A DNA stretch of 7,442 bases from JAQUVS01 sp964389735 (GCA_964389735.1 CAYMEJ010000044.1:1-7442); one strand, 5' to 3'; counted from the stretch's first letter, positions 1 through 5,850 are shown. Translations and numbers: made by a program. The notes: generated by a model from the letters alone, not told the origin.

Positions 1-105
1 ACCATTAACAGTAATTTTTCCTTTACCAGGAACTAATTTAACTCTAGCAATACTAGTTTTTCTTTTACCAGTTCCAGTATAAACGTTTTTATTTTCTTTT
101 GCCAT
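1..105 (-). CDS. rpsI: 30S ribosomal protein S9 (N-terminal part, cut by window edge)
   Basis: The first 35 codons of ribosomal protein S9 (uS9), a small-subunit head protein whose C-terminal tail, outside the window, reaches the P-site tRNA. The visible part starts MAKENKNVYTGTGKRKTSIA and continues through a V-P-G-K-G-K-I-T-V-N-G segment, which matches the conserved S9 pattern Y-x-G-T-G-[RK]-[RK]-K-x-[AS]-[VI]-A-R-V. The ATG at 105 is preceded by a strong AGGAGG Shine-Dalgarno at 115-120, eight or nine bases away. This site overlaps the TAG stop of rplM, so the two genes are 13 bp apart and almost certainly co-transcribed, as in most bacteria. The rest of the gene lies beyond position 1. 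Identity is secure from the motif and from the rplM neighbour. Confidence 0.96.
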   Translation of the reverse strand, partial: MAKENKNVYTGTGKRKTSIARVKLVPGKGKITVNG

Positions 106-118
106 TTATAAAACCCTC

Positions 119-553
119 CTATTTATTAAGATCGATCACAACAGGTTTTTGTGCCATATGTGGATGATCTTGCCCTTCGTATACAAATAATTTCTTATAC
201 ATTTGACGTCCAAGTACATTATGAGGAAGCATTCCTTTAACAGCTCTTTCCATCATTTCTACTGGATATTTTTCTTTCATTACTCTAGCATTTCTTTCTC
301 TTAATCCACCTGGATACATAGAATGATTATAATACATTTTATCATCTAATTTGTTACCAGTTAAATTTGCTTCTTTAGCATTAATAATAATTACATAATC
401 ACCGCAATCAATATGTGGTGTAAAAGTTGCTTTGTGTTTTCCACGTAAAATATGTGCTGCTTTTGATGCTACTCTACCTAAAGATTCTCCATTAGCATCA
501 ATAACAAACCATTTACGATCAACAGTTTCTTTTGTTTGCATAAAACTTTTCAT
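119..553 (-). CDS. rplM: 50S ribosomal protein L13
   Basis: Large-subunit ribosomal protein L13 (uL13), an early assembly protein that binds 23S rRNA. The 144 aa match the usual bacterial length of about 140-150. Recognisable family segments, in order, are R-K-W-F-V-I-D-A (13-20), LGRVAS-A-ILRGKHKATFTPH (25-47), GDYVIIINA (51-59), TGNK-YYNHS-YPGG (65-83), KGMLP-N-LGRQM (106-118) and the ending HPHMAQKP. The start at 553 gives the expected short N-terminal tail before R-K-W and has an AAGGAG site at 562-567. It is transcribed from its own promoter in the hairpin region at 640-668 with an ~80-nt leader, so autogenous control is likely. It is co-transcribed with rpsI. Only a modest sequence variation from typical Bacilli L13 is visible; nothing is missing. 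Confidence 0.98.
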   Translation of the reverse strand: MKSFMQTKETVDRKWFVIDANGESLGRVASKAAHILRGKHKATFTPHIDCGDYVIIINAKEANLTGNKLDDKMYYNHSMYPGGLRERNARVMKEKYPVEMMERAVKGMLPHNVLGRQMYKKLFVYEGQDHPHMAQKPVVIDLNK

Positions 554-634
554 ATTTAAATCTCCTTATTTTTCCTTACTTAAAGTTCAATTTTCCCGGA
601 ATAAAACTTCTTTTAGGAACTATAAATGTACCGA
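554..634 (-). promoter_or_regulatory. rplM-rpsI 5' leader, candidate L13 ribosomal-protein leader
   Basis: From the predicted start of transcription (near 633) to the rplM ATG there are about 80 untranslated bases, much longer than the other leaders here (about 20). Read on the minus strand it holds a small imperfect hairpin GGTAC...GTTCC (632-628 with 620-616, one U-U mismatch). It also holds AAGTT...AACTT (609-605 with 587-583) enclosing a CCGGG-containing loop, then the Shine-Dalgarno AAGGAG. Known: rplM-rpsI mRNAs of low-GC Gram-positives carry a structured L13 leader family (Rfam L13_leader). Inference: this is that element. I could not check the covariance model, and the pairing I see is short. 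Confidence 0.45.
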
Positions 635-639
635 TTAAA

Positions 640-668
640 ATTATACTAAAATAATTGACAAAAGTCAA
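640..668 (-). promoter_or_regulatory. Sigma-A-type promoter for rplM-rpsI
   Basis: On the minus strand the -35 is TTGACT (663-668), followed by a 17-bp spacer and -10 TATAAT (640-645). This is five of six and six of six consensus bases at ideal spacing. The -35 box lies across the loop and 5' arm of the hairpin at 648-675, so promoter and terminator are superimposed. Confidence 0.85.
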
Positions 669-675
669 TTATTTT
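648..675 (-). terminator. Hairpin ending the ecf-truA operon, overlapping the rplM promoter
   Basis: A perfect 12-bp inverted repeat (648-659 with 664-675) around a four-base loop, beginning three bases after the TGA stop of the 98-aa gene. On the minus strand the 3' arm ends in TTATTTT, then AGTATAATTTT, so the U-run is interrupted and termination may be leaky. On the plus strand the hairpin is followed by a cleaner run of six T, but no plus-strand gene reaches it. Read-through would let the upstream operon contribute to rplM-rpsI expression. Confidence 0.65.
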
Positions 676-678
676 TTA

Positions 679-975
679 TCATTTATTACGTTTGACACTA
701 CCTAATACATGTTCAATTTTATTAAGCATGCATTCATTACGTCTCAACTCTAATTTTTTTACTTCAGAATCATAAACATCTGACATAGATTTATCTATAT
801 CTTTTACTTTTTCTATAACTTCTCTTCTTTTTCTTCTCAAGTAATTCATTTTTTCTTTATATGATAAAGATTCCATCTCTCTATGCATATCATGTATATC
901 TTTATTAAACATTAGTTGTTCAGTTTGAATTTCCTTTTTAGTTTTATCTTTTACTAATTCATTTCGTATTCTCAT
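679..975 (-). CDS. Hypothetical small charged helical protein (98 aa)
   Basis: I do not recognise a family. The 98 aa are rich in Lys, Arg, Glu and Asp with no Trp, no membrane segment and no signal peptide. The whole chain looks helical and probably coiled-coil: a segment around residues 35-65 (ESLSYKEKMNYLRRKRREVI and onward) and another at 70-90 show spaced Leu/Ile/Met among charges. The start at 975 is supported by an AGGGGA site at 980-985, four bases upstream. It is the last gene of the ecfA1 operon, 18 bp after the nucleotidyltransferase stop, and is followed at once by the terminator hairpin. It is therefore expressed with that operon and is probably real rather than a chance frame. 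It ends in TGA. A structural or nucleic-acid-binding role is possible but not shown. Confidence 0.75.
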   Translation of the reverse strand: MRIRNELVKDKTKKEIQTEQLMFNKDIHDMHREMESLSYKEKMNYLRRKRREVIEKVKDIDKSMSDVYDSEVKKLELRRNECMLNKIEHVLGSVKRNK

Positions 976-993
976 AAAATCCCCTGCAATTTA

Positions 994-1758
994 TTAATCT
1001 TCTTTACTAAGTAATCCGTTCATTTCAATATTTTTATCATCTACATGACCTGTATACATACCATTAGATTTTACATGGTCAAGTATTCTATAGTAATCTT
1101 CTTTATAATCAATTTCTGACCAAAATCTATCACCAACATCTGTAACAAATATATCTTTTTCATCTATCATTGAATATAATACATTTTCCCACCAAAGATT
1201 ATAATCACCATCTTTAACTAAAAAATCTAATTGTTTTTTAAATTCAGAAGCAAACTCTTTAGTTATTTTACCAATACCTACATATTCACCAGTTCTTCTA
1301 TCTACTGGTAATTCTTTACCATATTCAGTAATTTTATCATCAACTGTATTAAAGAAATAATCCCCATCATATATTCTTTTCTTATCTATTAATAAAACAT
1401 TATCTTTCTTATCACTAAGTAATAAATCTAAAATATCTTCTTGCCAAAAAACATCTGCATTACAACATATTAAATCATTATTATCTATTTCATCTCTTGC
1501 TATCCAAAGTGATGCAATACTATTAGTAACTCTATAGAAAGGATTATAATAAATCTTAACATTTAAATCTTTTAATTCTTCTTCTATTACTTCACCTTTA
1601 TAACCAACAATTATTACTACTTCAATATTGTTTTTAATTAACATTTCTACAGTTCTTCTTATTAAAGGTTTTTCTGCTACCTCTAGCATACTTTTTGGTT
1701 TATCAGTAAATTGACTTATTCTACCACCATATCCGGCAGCCATTAAAATTGCTTTCAT
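994..1758 (-). CDS. Nucleotidyltransferase, LicC/PntC-like (phosphocholine or 2-aminoethylphosphonate cytidylyltransferase type)
   Basis: A 254-aa NTP_transferase-fold enzyme, expected to be cytoplasmic and to activate a phosphate- or phosphonate-bearing group as a nucleotide conjugate. The N-terminus carries the NTP-binding loop A-A-G-Y-G-G-R (7-13) and P-K-S-M-L-E-V (21-27). VGYKGE follows at 51-56, N-A-D for metal binding at 100-102, GEYVGIGKI at 157-165 and W-S-E-I-D-Y-K-E-D-Y near 213-222, which supplies a second metal-binding acidic residue (D217). This set and the length fit the LicC/PntC branch better than longer glucose-1-phosphate enzymes. Its ATG overlaps the TGA of the aminotransferase by ATGA, with an AGAGGT site at 1765-1770, so the two are translationally coupled. 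Known: PntC is often adjacent to or fused with 2-aminoethylphosphonate transaminase. Inference: the substrate is AEP or a related aminoalkyl phosphate; LicC-type phosphocholine activation remains possible. Confidence 0.82.
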   Translation of the reverse strand: MKAILMAAGYGGRISQFTDKPKSMLEVAEKPLIRRTVEMLIKNNIEVVIIVGYKGEVIEEELKDLNVKIYYNPFYRVTNSIASLWIARDEIDNNDLICCNADVFWQEDILDLLLSDKKDNVLLIDKKRIYDGDYFFNTVDDKITEYGKELPVDRRTGEYVGIGKITKEFASEFKKQLDFLVKDGDYNLWWENVLYSMIDEKDIFVTDVGDRFWSEIDYKEDYYRILDHVKSNGMYTGHVDDKNIEMNGLLSKED

Positions 1759-2819
1759 TTTATTACCTCTTTCATTCTTTCTATTAATTCATCATAATCA
1801 CTTAATTTTAAATCACCTAAGTGTCCAACTCTTAAAATATATTCTGCTAAATCTCCACCGTTAGGAGTAACAATTAAATTATATTTTTCTTTTAAATAAT
1901 TGTATACATCTTTTGCACCACCATTTTCAAATACTAAAGGTGTTAATGCATTAGAAATAGGAAAATCTGGTAATTTAATTCCATCTATTTCTTTAATTTT
2001 ACTTCTAAAATAATTCGCTCTTTCTACAATCATATTTTTATAATTATCTATTCCCATAGCATCTATTTTATTCAACATAGCATTTAATTCTAAAACTATA
2101 CCAACAGCTGGAGTATTAGGAGTTTGACCTCTTTCAATGTTTTTAATATGCTCATTTATATTTAAATATAAATTCTTAGCAGGTTTATCTTTTACTTTAT
2201 TCTCATAAAATTTCTTATTCATTATTATCATAGATAAACCAGGACTTAATGATAAAGCTTTTTGTGAACTTATAATAGTACAATCAATACCATTACCATC
2301 CATATCAAAATCATCAGCCAAGAATGAACTAATAGCATCCACCACTAAATACATATTATTTCTTTTACAAAAATCATTAATAATATTAATATTATATAAT
2401 TGTCCAGTAGATGTTTCATGAACATTAACCAACAAACCAGTATAACCATTATTTTCATAATTACTAAAATGTTCTTTAGTTAATTCTTCATCTCTATTTA
2501 ATTTTATTGAATCATGTCTAATATTATATATTTCACATATTTGTTCAAATCTTCTACCAAATGAACCACCATTAATTACTAATAATTTATCAGTTTCATC
2601 AAAAGCATTAGACACTACTGCCTCCATAGAAGCACTACCACTACCAGTTATTACAACTACTTGTGAATCATCACTAGTTTTTGCACATTTCTTTAACTTA
2701 TCCACTACATTTAGCATTATTTCAGAAAACTCTGGTGTTCTAAAATATGGCAATTGCTTACCACTTACTTCTAATATTTCATCGTACATTTCAACTGGTC
2801 CAACAGTAAATAATTTCAT
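1755..2819 (-). CDS. Class V PLP-dependent aminotransferase (serine/alanine-glyoxylate or 2-aminoethylphosphonate-pyruvate type)
   Basis: A 354-aa fold-type I aminotransferase of the class V family, usual length. It opens with L-F-T-V-G-P-V at 3-9. The cofactor pocket shows GSGSAS at 59-64, H-E-T-S-T-G at 134-139, the Asp that contacts the pyridine nitrogen in VVDAISS (D161) and the PLP lysine in S-S-Q-K-A (K187). G-Q-T-P-N-T-P-A-V at 231-239 and L-R-V-G-H-L-G at 329-335 complete the set, with R330 as carboxylate-binding arginine. These hallmarks are shared by serine-glyoxylate, alanine-glyoxylate and 2-aminoethylphosphonate-pyruvate transaminases, and sequence alone does not separate them. 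The S-S-Q-K-A-L-S-L-S-P-G segment looks more like the general alanine/serine-glyoxylate branch than classical PhnW. The coupled LicC/PntC-like gene is what suggests an AEP-like product. It starts 14 bp after truA with an AAGGA site. Confidence 0.88.
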   Translation of the reverse strand: MKLFTVGPVEMYDEILEVSGKQLPYFRTPEFSEIMLNVVDKLKKCAKTSDDSQVVVITGSGSASMEAVVSNAFDETDKLLVINGGSFGRRFEQICEIYNIRHDSIKLNRDEELTKEHFSNYENNGYTGLLVNVHETSTGQLYNINIINDFCKRNNMYLVVDAISSFLADDFDMDGNGIDCTIISSQKALSLSPGLSMIIMNKKFYENKVKDKPAKNLYLNINEHIKNIERGQTPNTPAVGIVLELNAMLNKIDAMGIDNYKNMIVERANYFRSKIKEIDGIKLPDFPISNALTPLVFENGGAKDVYNYLKEKYNLIVTPNGGDLAEYILRVGHLGDLKLSDYDELIERMKEVIK

Positions 2820-2833
2820 ATAATTCCTTCTTT

Positions 2834-3568
2834 CTAGTATTTAACCTCTTTAAGATACAAACCACATGCAGGTGCTGTAATACCTGCTTTTCTTCTATCC
2901 TTATATTCAATTATACTCTTAATATCAATTGGTTTCAACCTACTTTCACCAACCCATATTAATGAACCTACCATATTTCTTACTTGATATTTTAAAAATC
3001 CATTAGCAACAAAGGTAAATTTTATAATATCTTCTTTGATTTCTATTTTTGCTTTATATATTTTTCTTATAGAATTTTCTCTTTTATCTTCTGCAGATAC
3101 AAAAGATCTAAAATCATGTTCACCTATAAAATATTGGATTGCTTCATTCATCTTATTAATATCCAATTTTTTATTATATTGATAAATATAATTTCTATCT
3201 ACTGGATTATATTCACCCATATTTAATAAATATATATATTCTTTTTTCTTAGCATTAAATCTAGCATGGAAATTACTATCTACTTCTTCTACACTTATTA
3301 CATGAATATCTTCAGGTAAATTAGAATTTAATGCACATTTCAATTTATATAAAGTAATAGTAACATCTAAATCAAAACTAGCAGTTTGGCCTAAAGCATG
3401 TACATTAGCATCAGTCCTGCCAGATGATTGAATAATTGTATCTTTTTTTTGATTAATAAATGTTAATACTCTTTCAATTTCACCTTGAACAGTTCTTAAA
3501 CCAGGTTGAACTTGATAACCATGGAAATTAGTACCATCATAAGAAAATTTCATCAAATATCTTTTCAT
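2834..3568 (-). CDS. truA: tRNA pseudouridine(38-40) synthase TruA
   Basis: Converts uridines 38-40 in the anticodon arm of many tRNAs to pseudouridine. The 244 aa match the family length. The N-terminal Y-D-G-T-N-F-H-G-Y-Q (10-19) and Q-P-G-L-R-T-V-Q-G-E-I-E (21-32) are typical. The catalytic aspartate is D53 in S-G-R-T-D-A-N-V-H-A-L-G-Q. C-terminal marks include F-H-A-R-F-N-A-K-K-K-E-Y near 101-112, H-D-F-R-S-F, F-L-K-Y-Q-V-R-N-M-V-G (about 191-201) and T-A-P-A-C-G-L-Y-L. The usual T-D-A-G-V is T-D-A-N-V here, a mild variation next to the catalytic residue. Its GGAGGT site (3572-3577) lies inside the end of ecfT and the two genes are one base apart, so translation is probably coupled. ecfT-truA adjacency is standard in Firmicutes. 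Confidence 0.97.
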   Translation of the reverse strand: MKRYLMKFSYDGTNFHGYQVQPGLRTVQGEIERVLTFINQKKDTIIQSSGRTDANVHALGQTASFDLDVTITLYKLKCALNSNLPEDIHVISVEEVDSNFHARFNAKKKEYIYLLNMGEYNPVDRNYIYQYNKKLDINKMNEAIQYFIGEHDFRSFVSAEDKRENSIRKIYKAKIEIKEDIIKFTFVANGFLKYQVRNMVGSLIWVGESRLKPIDIKSIIEYKDRRKAGITAPACGLYLKEVKY

Positions 3569-3569
3569 A

Positions 3570-4223
3570 CTACCTCCACATAGAAATAACTATTATTACT
3601 AAACAAACAAAAAAATGTATTAGAAAATAACATGTATCCCAAATTTCCCATTTTGGTTTTTCTAGATAAGTCCTTTTTTTACTATTATTATAAAACCTTA
3701 AATTATTAACTATTATTAATTCCTTTATTTCTTCTTTTGTTCTTCTATATGACATTCTTAATATAAAGAAGTAAGATCCTAATGTATTTCTAAAACCATA
3801 ATTATCTCTTAACTTTAATAATTTTTTTAAATTAGATTTATAATATATAACAAAATAAATACTATATAAGAAAGTATAAGTCAATTTTTTACTTTGATAT
3901 TTATATAAACTAATTTCCAATAAATATCTCAAATCTTTTAGCTTTATAGTTTTATTATAAATAATAAAATATGACAATAATAAAAATATTTTTATTATCC
4001 ACAAATACTGTTGATAAAATATTACTACAACAGAAATTATTAACAATAAGAAGTTGATAACTCTTAAATATTTAAATCTAAGTGATATAACTAATAATAT
4101 TAATGATAATCCTAATAATATATAAATATTATTACATAATATAATAGAAACAATAAAAATAATAAAAGATAATATTTTTGTAGTAATATTTACTTCATAA
4201 AGTATTGAATCCTTACTAAACAT
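3570..4223 (-). CDS. ecfT: ECF transporter transmembrane subunit EcfT, divergent and short
   Basis: The scaffold membrane protein of an energy-coupling-factor vitamin importer, joining the two ATPases to exchangeable S components. The N-terminus F-S-K-D-S-I-L-Y-E-V-N-I-T-T-K (2-16) matches the family's N-S-I-L-H-x-L-D-P-R-T-K entry. Hydrophobic helices lie at about 16-30, 34-49, 55-70, 72-90, 114-128 and 197-214. I chose the ATG at 4223 (217 aa). The ATG at 4235 is built into the AAAGGA ribosome site itself (4235-4240), and the shorter start also fits the family N-terminus. It is about 50 aa shorter than common EcfT proteins. In the cytoplasmic coupling region the expected Ala-Arg-Gly motifs are not evident; the equivalent stretch near 171-186 reads I-V-N-N-L-R-F-Y...K-K-R-T. 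Position between ecfA2 and truA is the main support for the name. Confidence 0.85.
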   Translation of the reverse strand: MFSKDSILYEVNITTKILSFIIFIVSIILCNNIYILLGLSLILLVISLRFKYLRVINFLLLIISVVVIFYQQYLWIIKIFLLLSYFIIYNKTIKLKDLRYLLEISLYKYQSKKLTYTFLYSIYFVIYYKSNLKKLLKLRDNYGFRNTLGSYFFILRMSYRRTKEEIKELIIVNNLRFYNNSKKRTYLEKPKWEIWDTCYFLIHFFVCLVIIVISMWR

Positions 4224-5025
4224 GTTTATACACATCCTTTATTAAATCTCTTATATCCTTATGATACATAAGTCTTATATTCTTTTTTCTAGCCATTGTA
4301 GTAAACATAACTAAGTTAGGAATATCTATATTATTTTTCTTTAAAAAATCTATATCTTTAAAAATAATTTCACTACTATCAGCTGCTATTACTTTAGACT
4401 TCTTTATAATAATTAAATCATCAGTTAATTCATATAAAACATTACTATCATTACTAGCAATAATAACAGTTTTATTATATTTATTCTTTAATAATCTTAT
4501 TAAATTAATAATCATCTTTTTATTCTTTCCATCTAATTCTTCAAATGGTTCATCAAACATTATTACTTTAGGATTGCATATTAAACAAATACCAATTTGT
4601 ACTAATTTTCTTTCACTAGCAGATAAACTATATAAAGATTTATCCATATAGGATTCATCTAATCCAACAAGTTTTAAAGCATCAATCATTTTCTTAGAAA
4701 CTTTTTTATTATTATAATGTAACATCTTAACAACAAAATTCATCTCATCTTTTACAGTTGATGTAAAAAATTGATCTAATGGATTTTGATAAATAAGTAC
4801 TACCATTTGGCGTATATAATCTAAATTTTCCTTATTTAATTTTCTATTACCAACTTTTATTTCACCTTCACATATATATGAAACTGCATCTATTAATTCT
4901 AAAAATAAAGTCTTATTATCACCTATTACACCTGTTATTTTATTAGAATTAATATTTAAACTTATTTTATCTAAGACAGTTTTACTTTTATATCTATAAC
5001 TAACACCCTTTAAAGTTATTTCCAT
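4216..5025 (-). CDS. ecfA2: ECF transporter ATPase EcfA2 with altered P-loop and signature
   Basis: Second ATP-binding subunit of the ECF energising module, 269 aa, overlapping ecfT by eight bases and ecfA1 by ten. The fold is clear: E-I-T-L-K-G-V-S-Y-R-Y-K at the N-terminus, Q-loop L-I-Y-Q-N-P-L-D-Q-F-F (Q80), Walker B V-I-M-F-D-E-P with D158 and catalytic E159, and D-loop E-E-L-D. Several motifs are off consensus. The Walker A stretch reads G-V-I-G-D-N-K-T (32-39); aligned on the preceding strand it is about three residues shorter than G-x-x-G-x-G-K-S/T. The signature L-S-G-G-Q/E reads L-S-A-S-E (134-138). The switch His is Asn (S-N-D, N192). The frame is intact and the Shine-Dalgarno (GGTGA, 5033-5037) is weak and lies in ecfA1. 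The C-terminal ~60 residues resemble the usual EcfA dimerisation extension in length. Confidence 0.9.
   Translation of the reverse strand: MEITLKGVSYRYKSKTVLDKISLNINSNKITGVIGDNKTLFLELIDAVSYICEGEIKVGNRKLNKENLDYIRQMVVLIYQNPLDQFFTSTVKDEMNFVVKMLHYNNKKVSKKMIDALKLVGLDESYMDKSLYSLSASERKLVQIGICLICNPKVIMFDEPFEELDGKNKKMIINLIRLLKNKYNKTVIIASNDSNVLYELTDDLIIIKKSKVIAADSSEIIFKDIDFLKKNNIDIPNLVMFTTMARKKNIRLMYHKDIRDLIKDVYKHV
4235..4240 (-). promoter_or_regulatory. Ribosome binding site that decides the ecfT start
   Basis: On the minus strand this reads AAAGGA and is fused to the upstream ATG candidate at 4233-4235 (AAAGGATG), leaving no spacing for that codon. The next in-frame ATG at 4223 is 11 bases downstream, so it is the better start. 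The site lies within the last codons of ecfA2. Confidence 0.7.
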
Positions 5026-5825
5026 AATGTATTCACCATCCCATCTAAATCAATAATAGTATTATCAATAACATCATAAAATTGTAATTTCAAAGATAAA
5101 TCTACCATAAAAGGTAATGATAATCCTATCCTATTTAAAATCTTTTCTTCATTAAATACTGATAAAGGAGTACCCTCTATTACAATTTTCCCATTATCAA
5201 AAACATAAATATAATCAGAATCAAGTACATTATCTAAATTATTTGTAGTTAAAATAATAGTAACTTTATCTTCTTTATTTATTTTCTTTAATACACTTAA
5301 CATTTCTTTTTTATCTTTATTAGTCATCATAATAAAAGGACAATCTAATAATAATATTTTTGGTTTATGAATATATGCTAAAGTTAAAATCAATTTTTGT
5401 TTTTCAGAATTAGTTATATCTGCTATTTTCTTATCCAATAGATCATTTATTTTAAATAATTTAGATACTTCTATTATTCTATCTTCAATAACATCTTTCT
5501 TCATATTTAAATTTTCTAAAGGAAAAGCTAATTCATCATATACCTTTTCAAATAAAAACTTATTACTAAAATCATGTATTGCAACACCAAATTGATTAGC
5601 ACAATCTTGAATTTTTTTATTATTAACATATGAAAATTTCACTGTTATTGCCTTGTTATTAGGTAAAATACCGGCCATTAGTTTAATTAATGTAGTTTTA
5701 CCACAATTATTGCTACCTATAATAGAAATAAATTGTCCTTCTTCAACATACATAGATAAATTATCAAATAATACGTTTTTTCCATATTTAAATGTCAAAT
5801 TTTTAATACTAATAATTTTTTCCAT
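5016..5825 (-). CDS. ecfA1: ECF transporter ATPase EcfA1 lacking catalytic Glu, signature and switch His
   Basis: First gene of the operon and first ATPase of the ECF module, 269 aa from the ATG at 5825. That start has a GAGGTG site at 5832-5837 with six-base spacing and gives the typical opening M-E-K-I-I-S-I-K-N-L-T-F-K-Y-G. An in-frame ATG at 5879 would add 18 residues but lies in the promoter's -35 box, so it is rejected. Walker A is perfect, G-S-N-N-C-G-K-T-T (37-45). Other motifs are not: the Q-loop position is H84 (A-I-H-D-F-S-N-K-F), L-S-G-G-Q reads I-T-N-S-E (137-141), Walker B is L-L-L-D-C-P with Cys162 for the catalytic Glu, and the switch His is N195 (T-T-N-N). Family recognition also rests on gene order and the F-x-x-x-V-Y-D-E-L-A-F-P-L-E-N-L segment (92-106). 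It probably binds ATP; hydrolysis at this site is doubtful. Confidence 0.9.
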   Translation of the reverse strand: MEKIISIKNLTFKYGKNVLFDNLSMYVEEGQFISIIGSNNCGKTTLIKLMAGILPNNKAITVKFSYVNNKKIQDCANQFGVAIHDFSNKFLFEKVYDELAFPLENLNMKKDVIEDRIIEVSKLFKINDLLDKKIADITNSEKQKLILTLAYIHKPKILLLDCPFIMMTNKDKKEMLSVLKKINKEDKVTIILTTNNLDNVLDSDYIYVFDNGKIVIEGTPLSVFNEEKILNRIGLSLPFMVDLSLKLQFYDVIDNTIIDLDGMVNTLWK

Positions 5826-5850
5826 GGTATTCACCTCATTATTGGTTTTT

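Noticed and set aside
432..638. Plus-strand open frame of 68 codons
   Set aside because: It is antisense to rplM and its leader, has no credible ribosome site and shows no protein-like features beyond the complement of L13.
648..675. Plus-strand terminator reading of the hairpin with a six-T tail
   Set aside because: No plus-strand gene precedes it; the symmetrical AT-rich stem simply looks acceptable in both directions.
4216..5825. EcfA1 and EcfA2 as pseudogenes
   Set aside because: Both frames are full length with proper overlaps, no internal stops or frameshifts, and non-motif family segments are kept, so divergence is preferred over decay.
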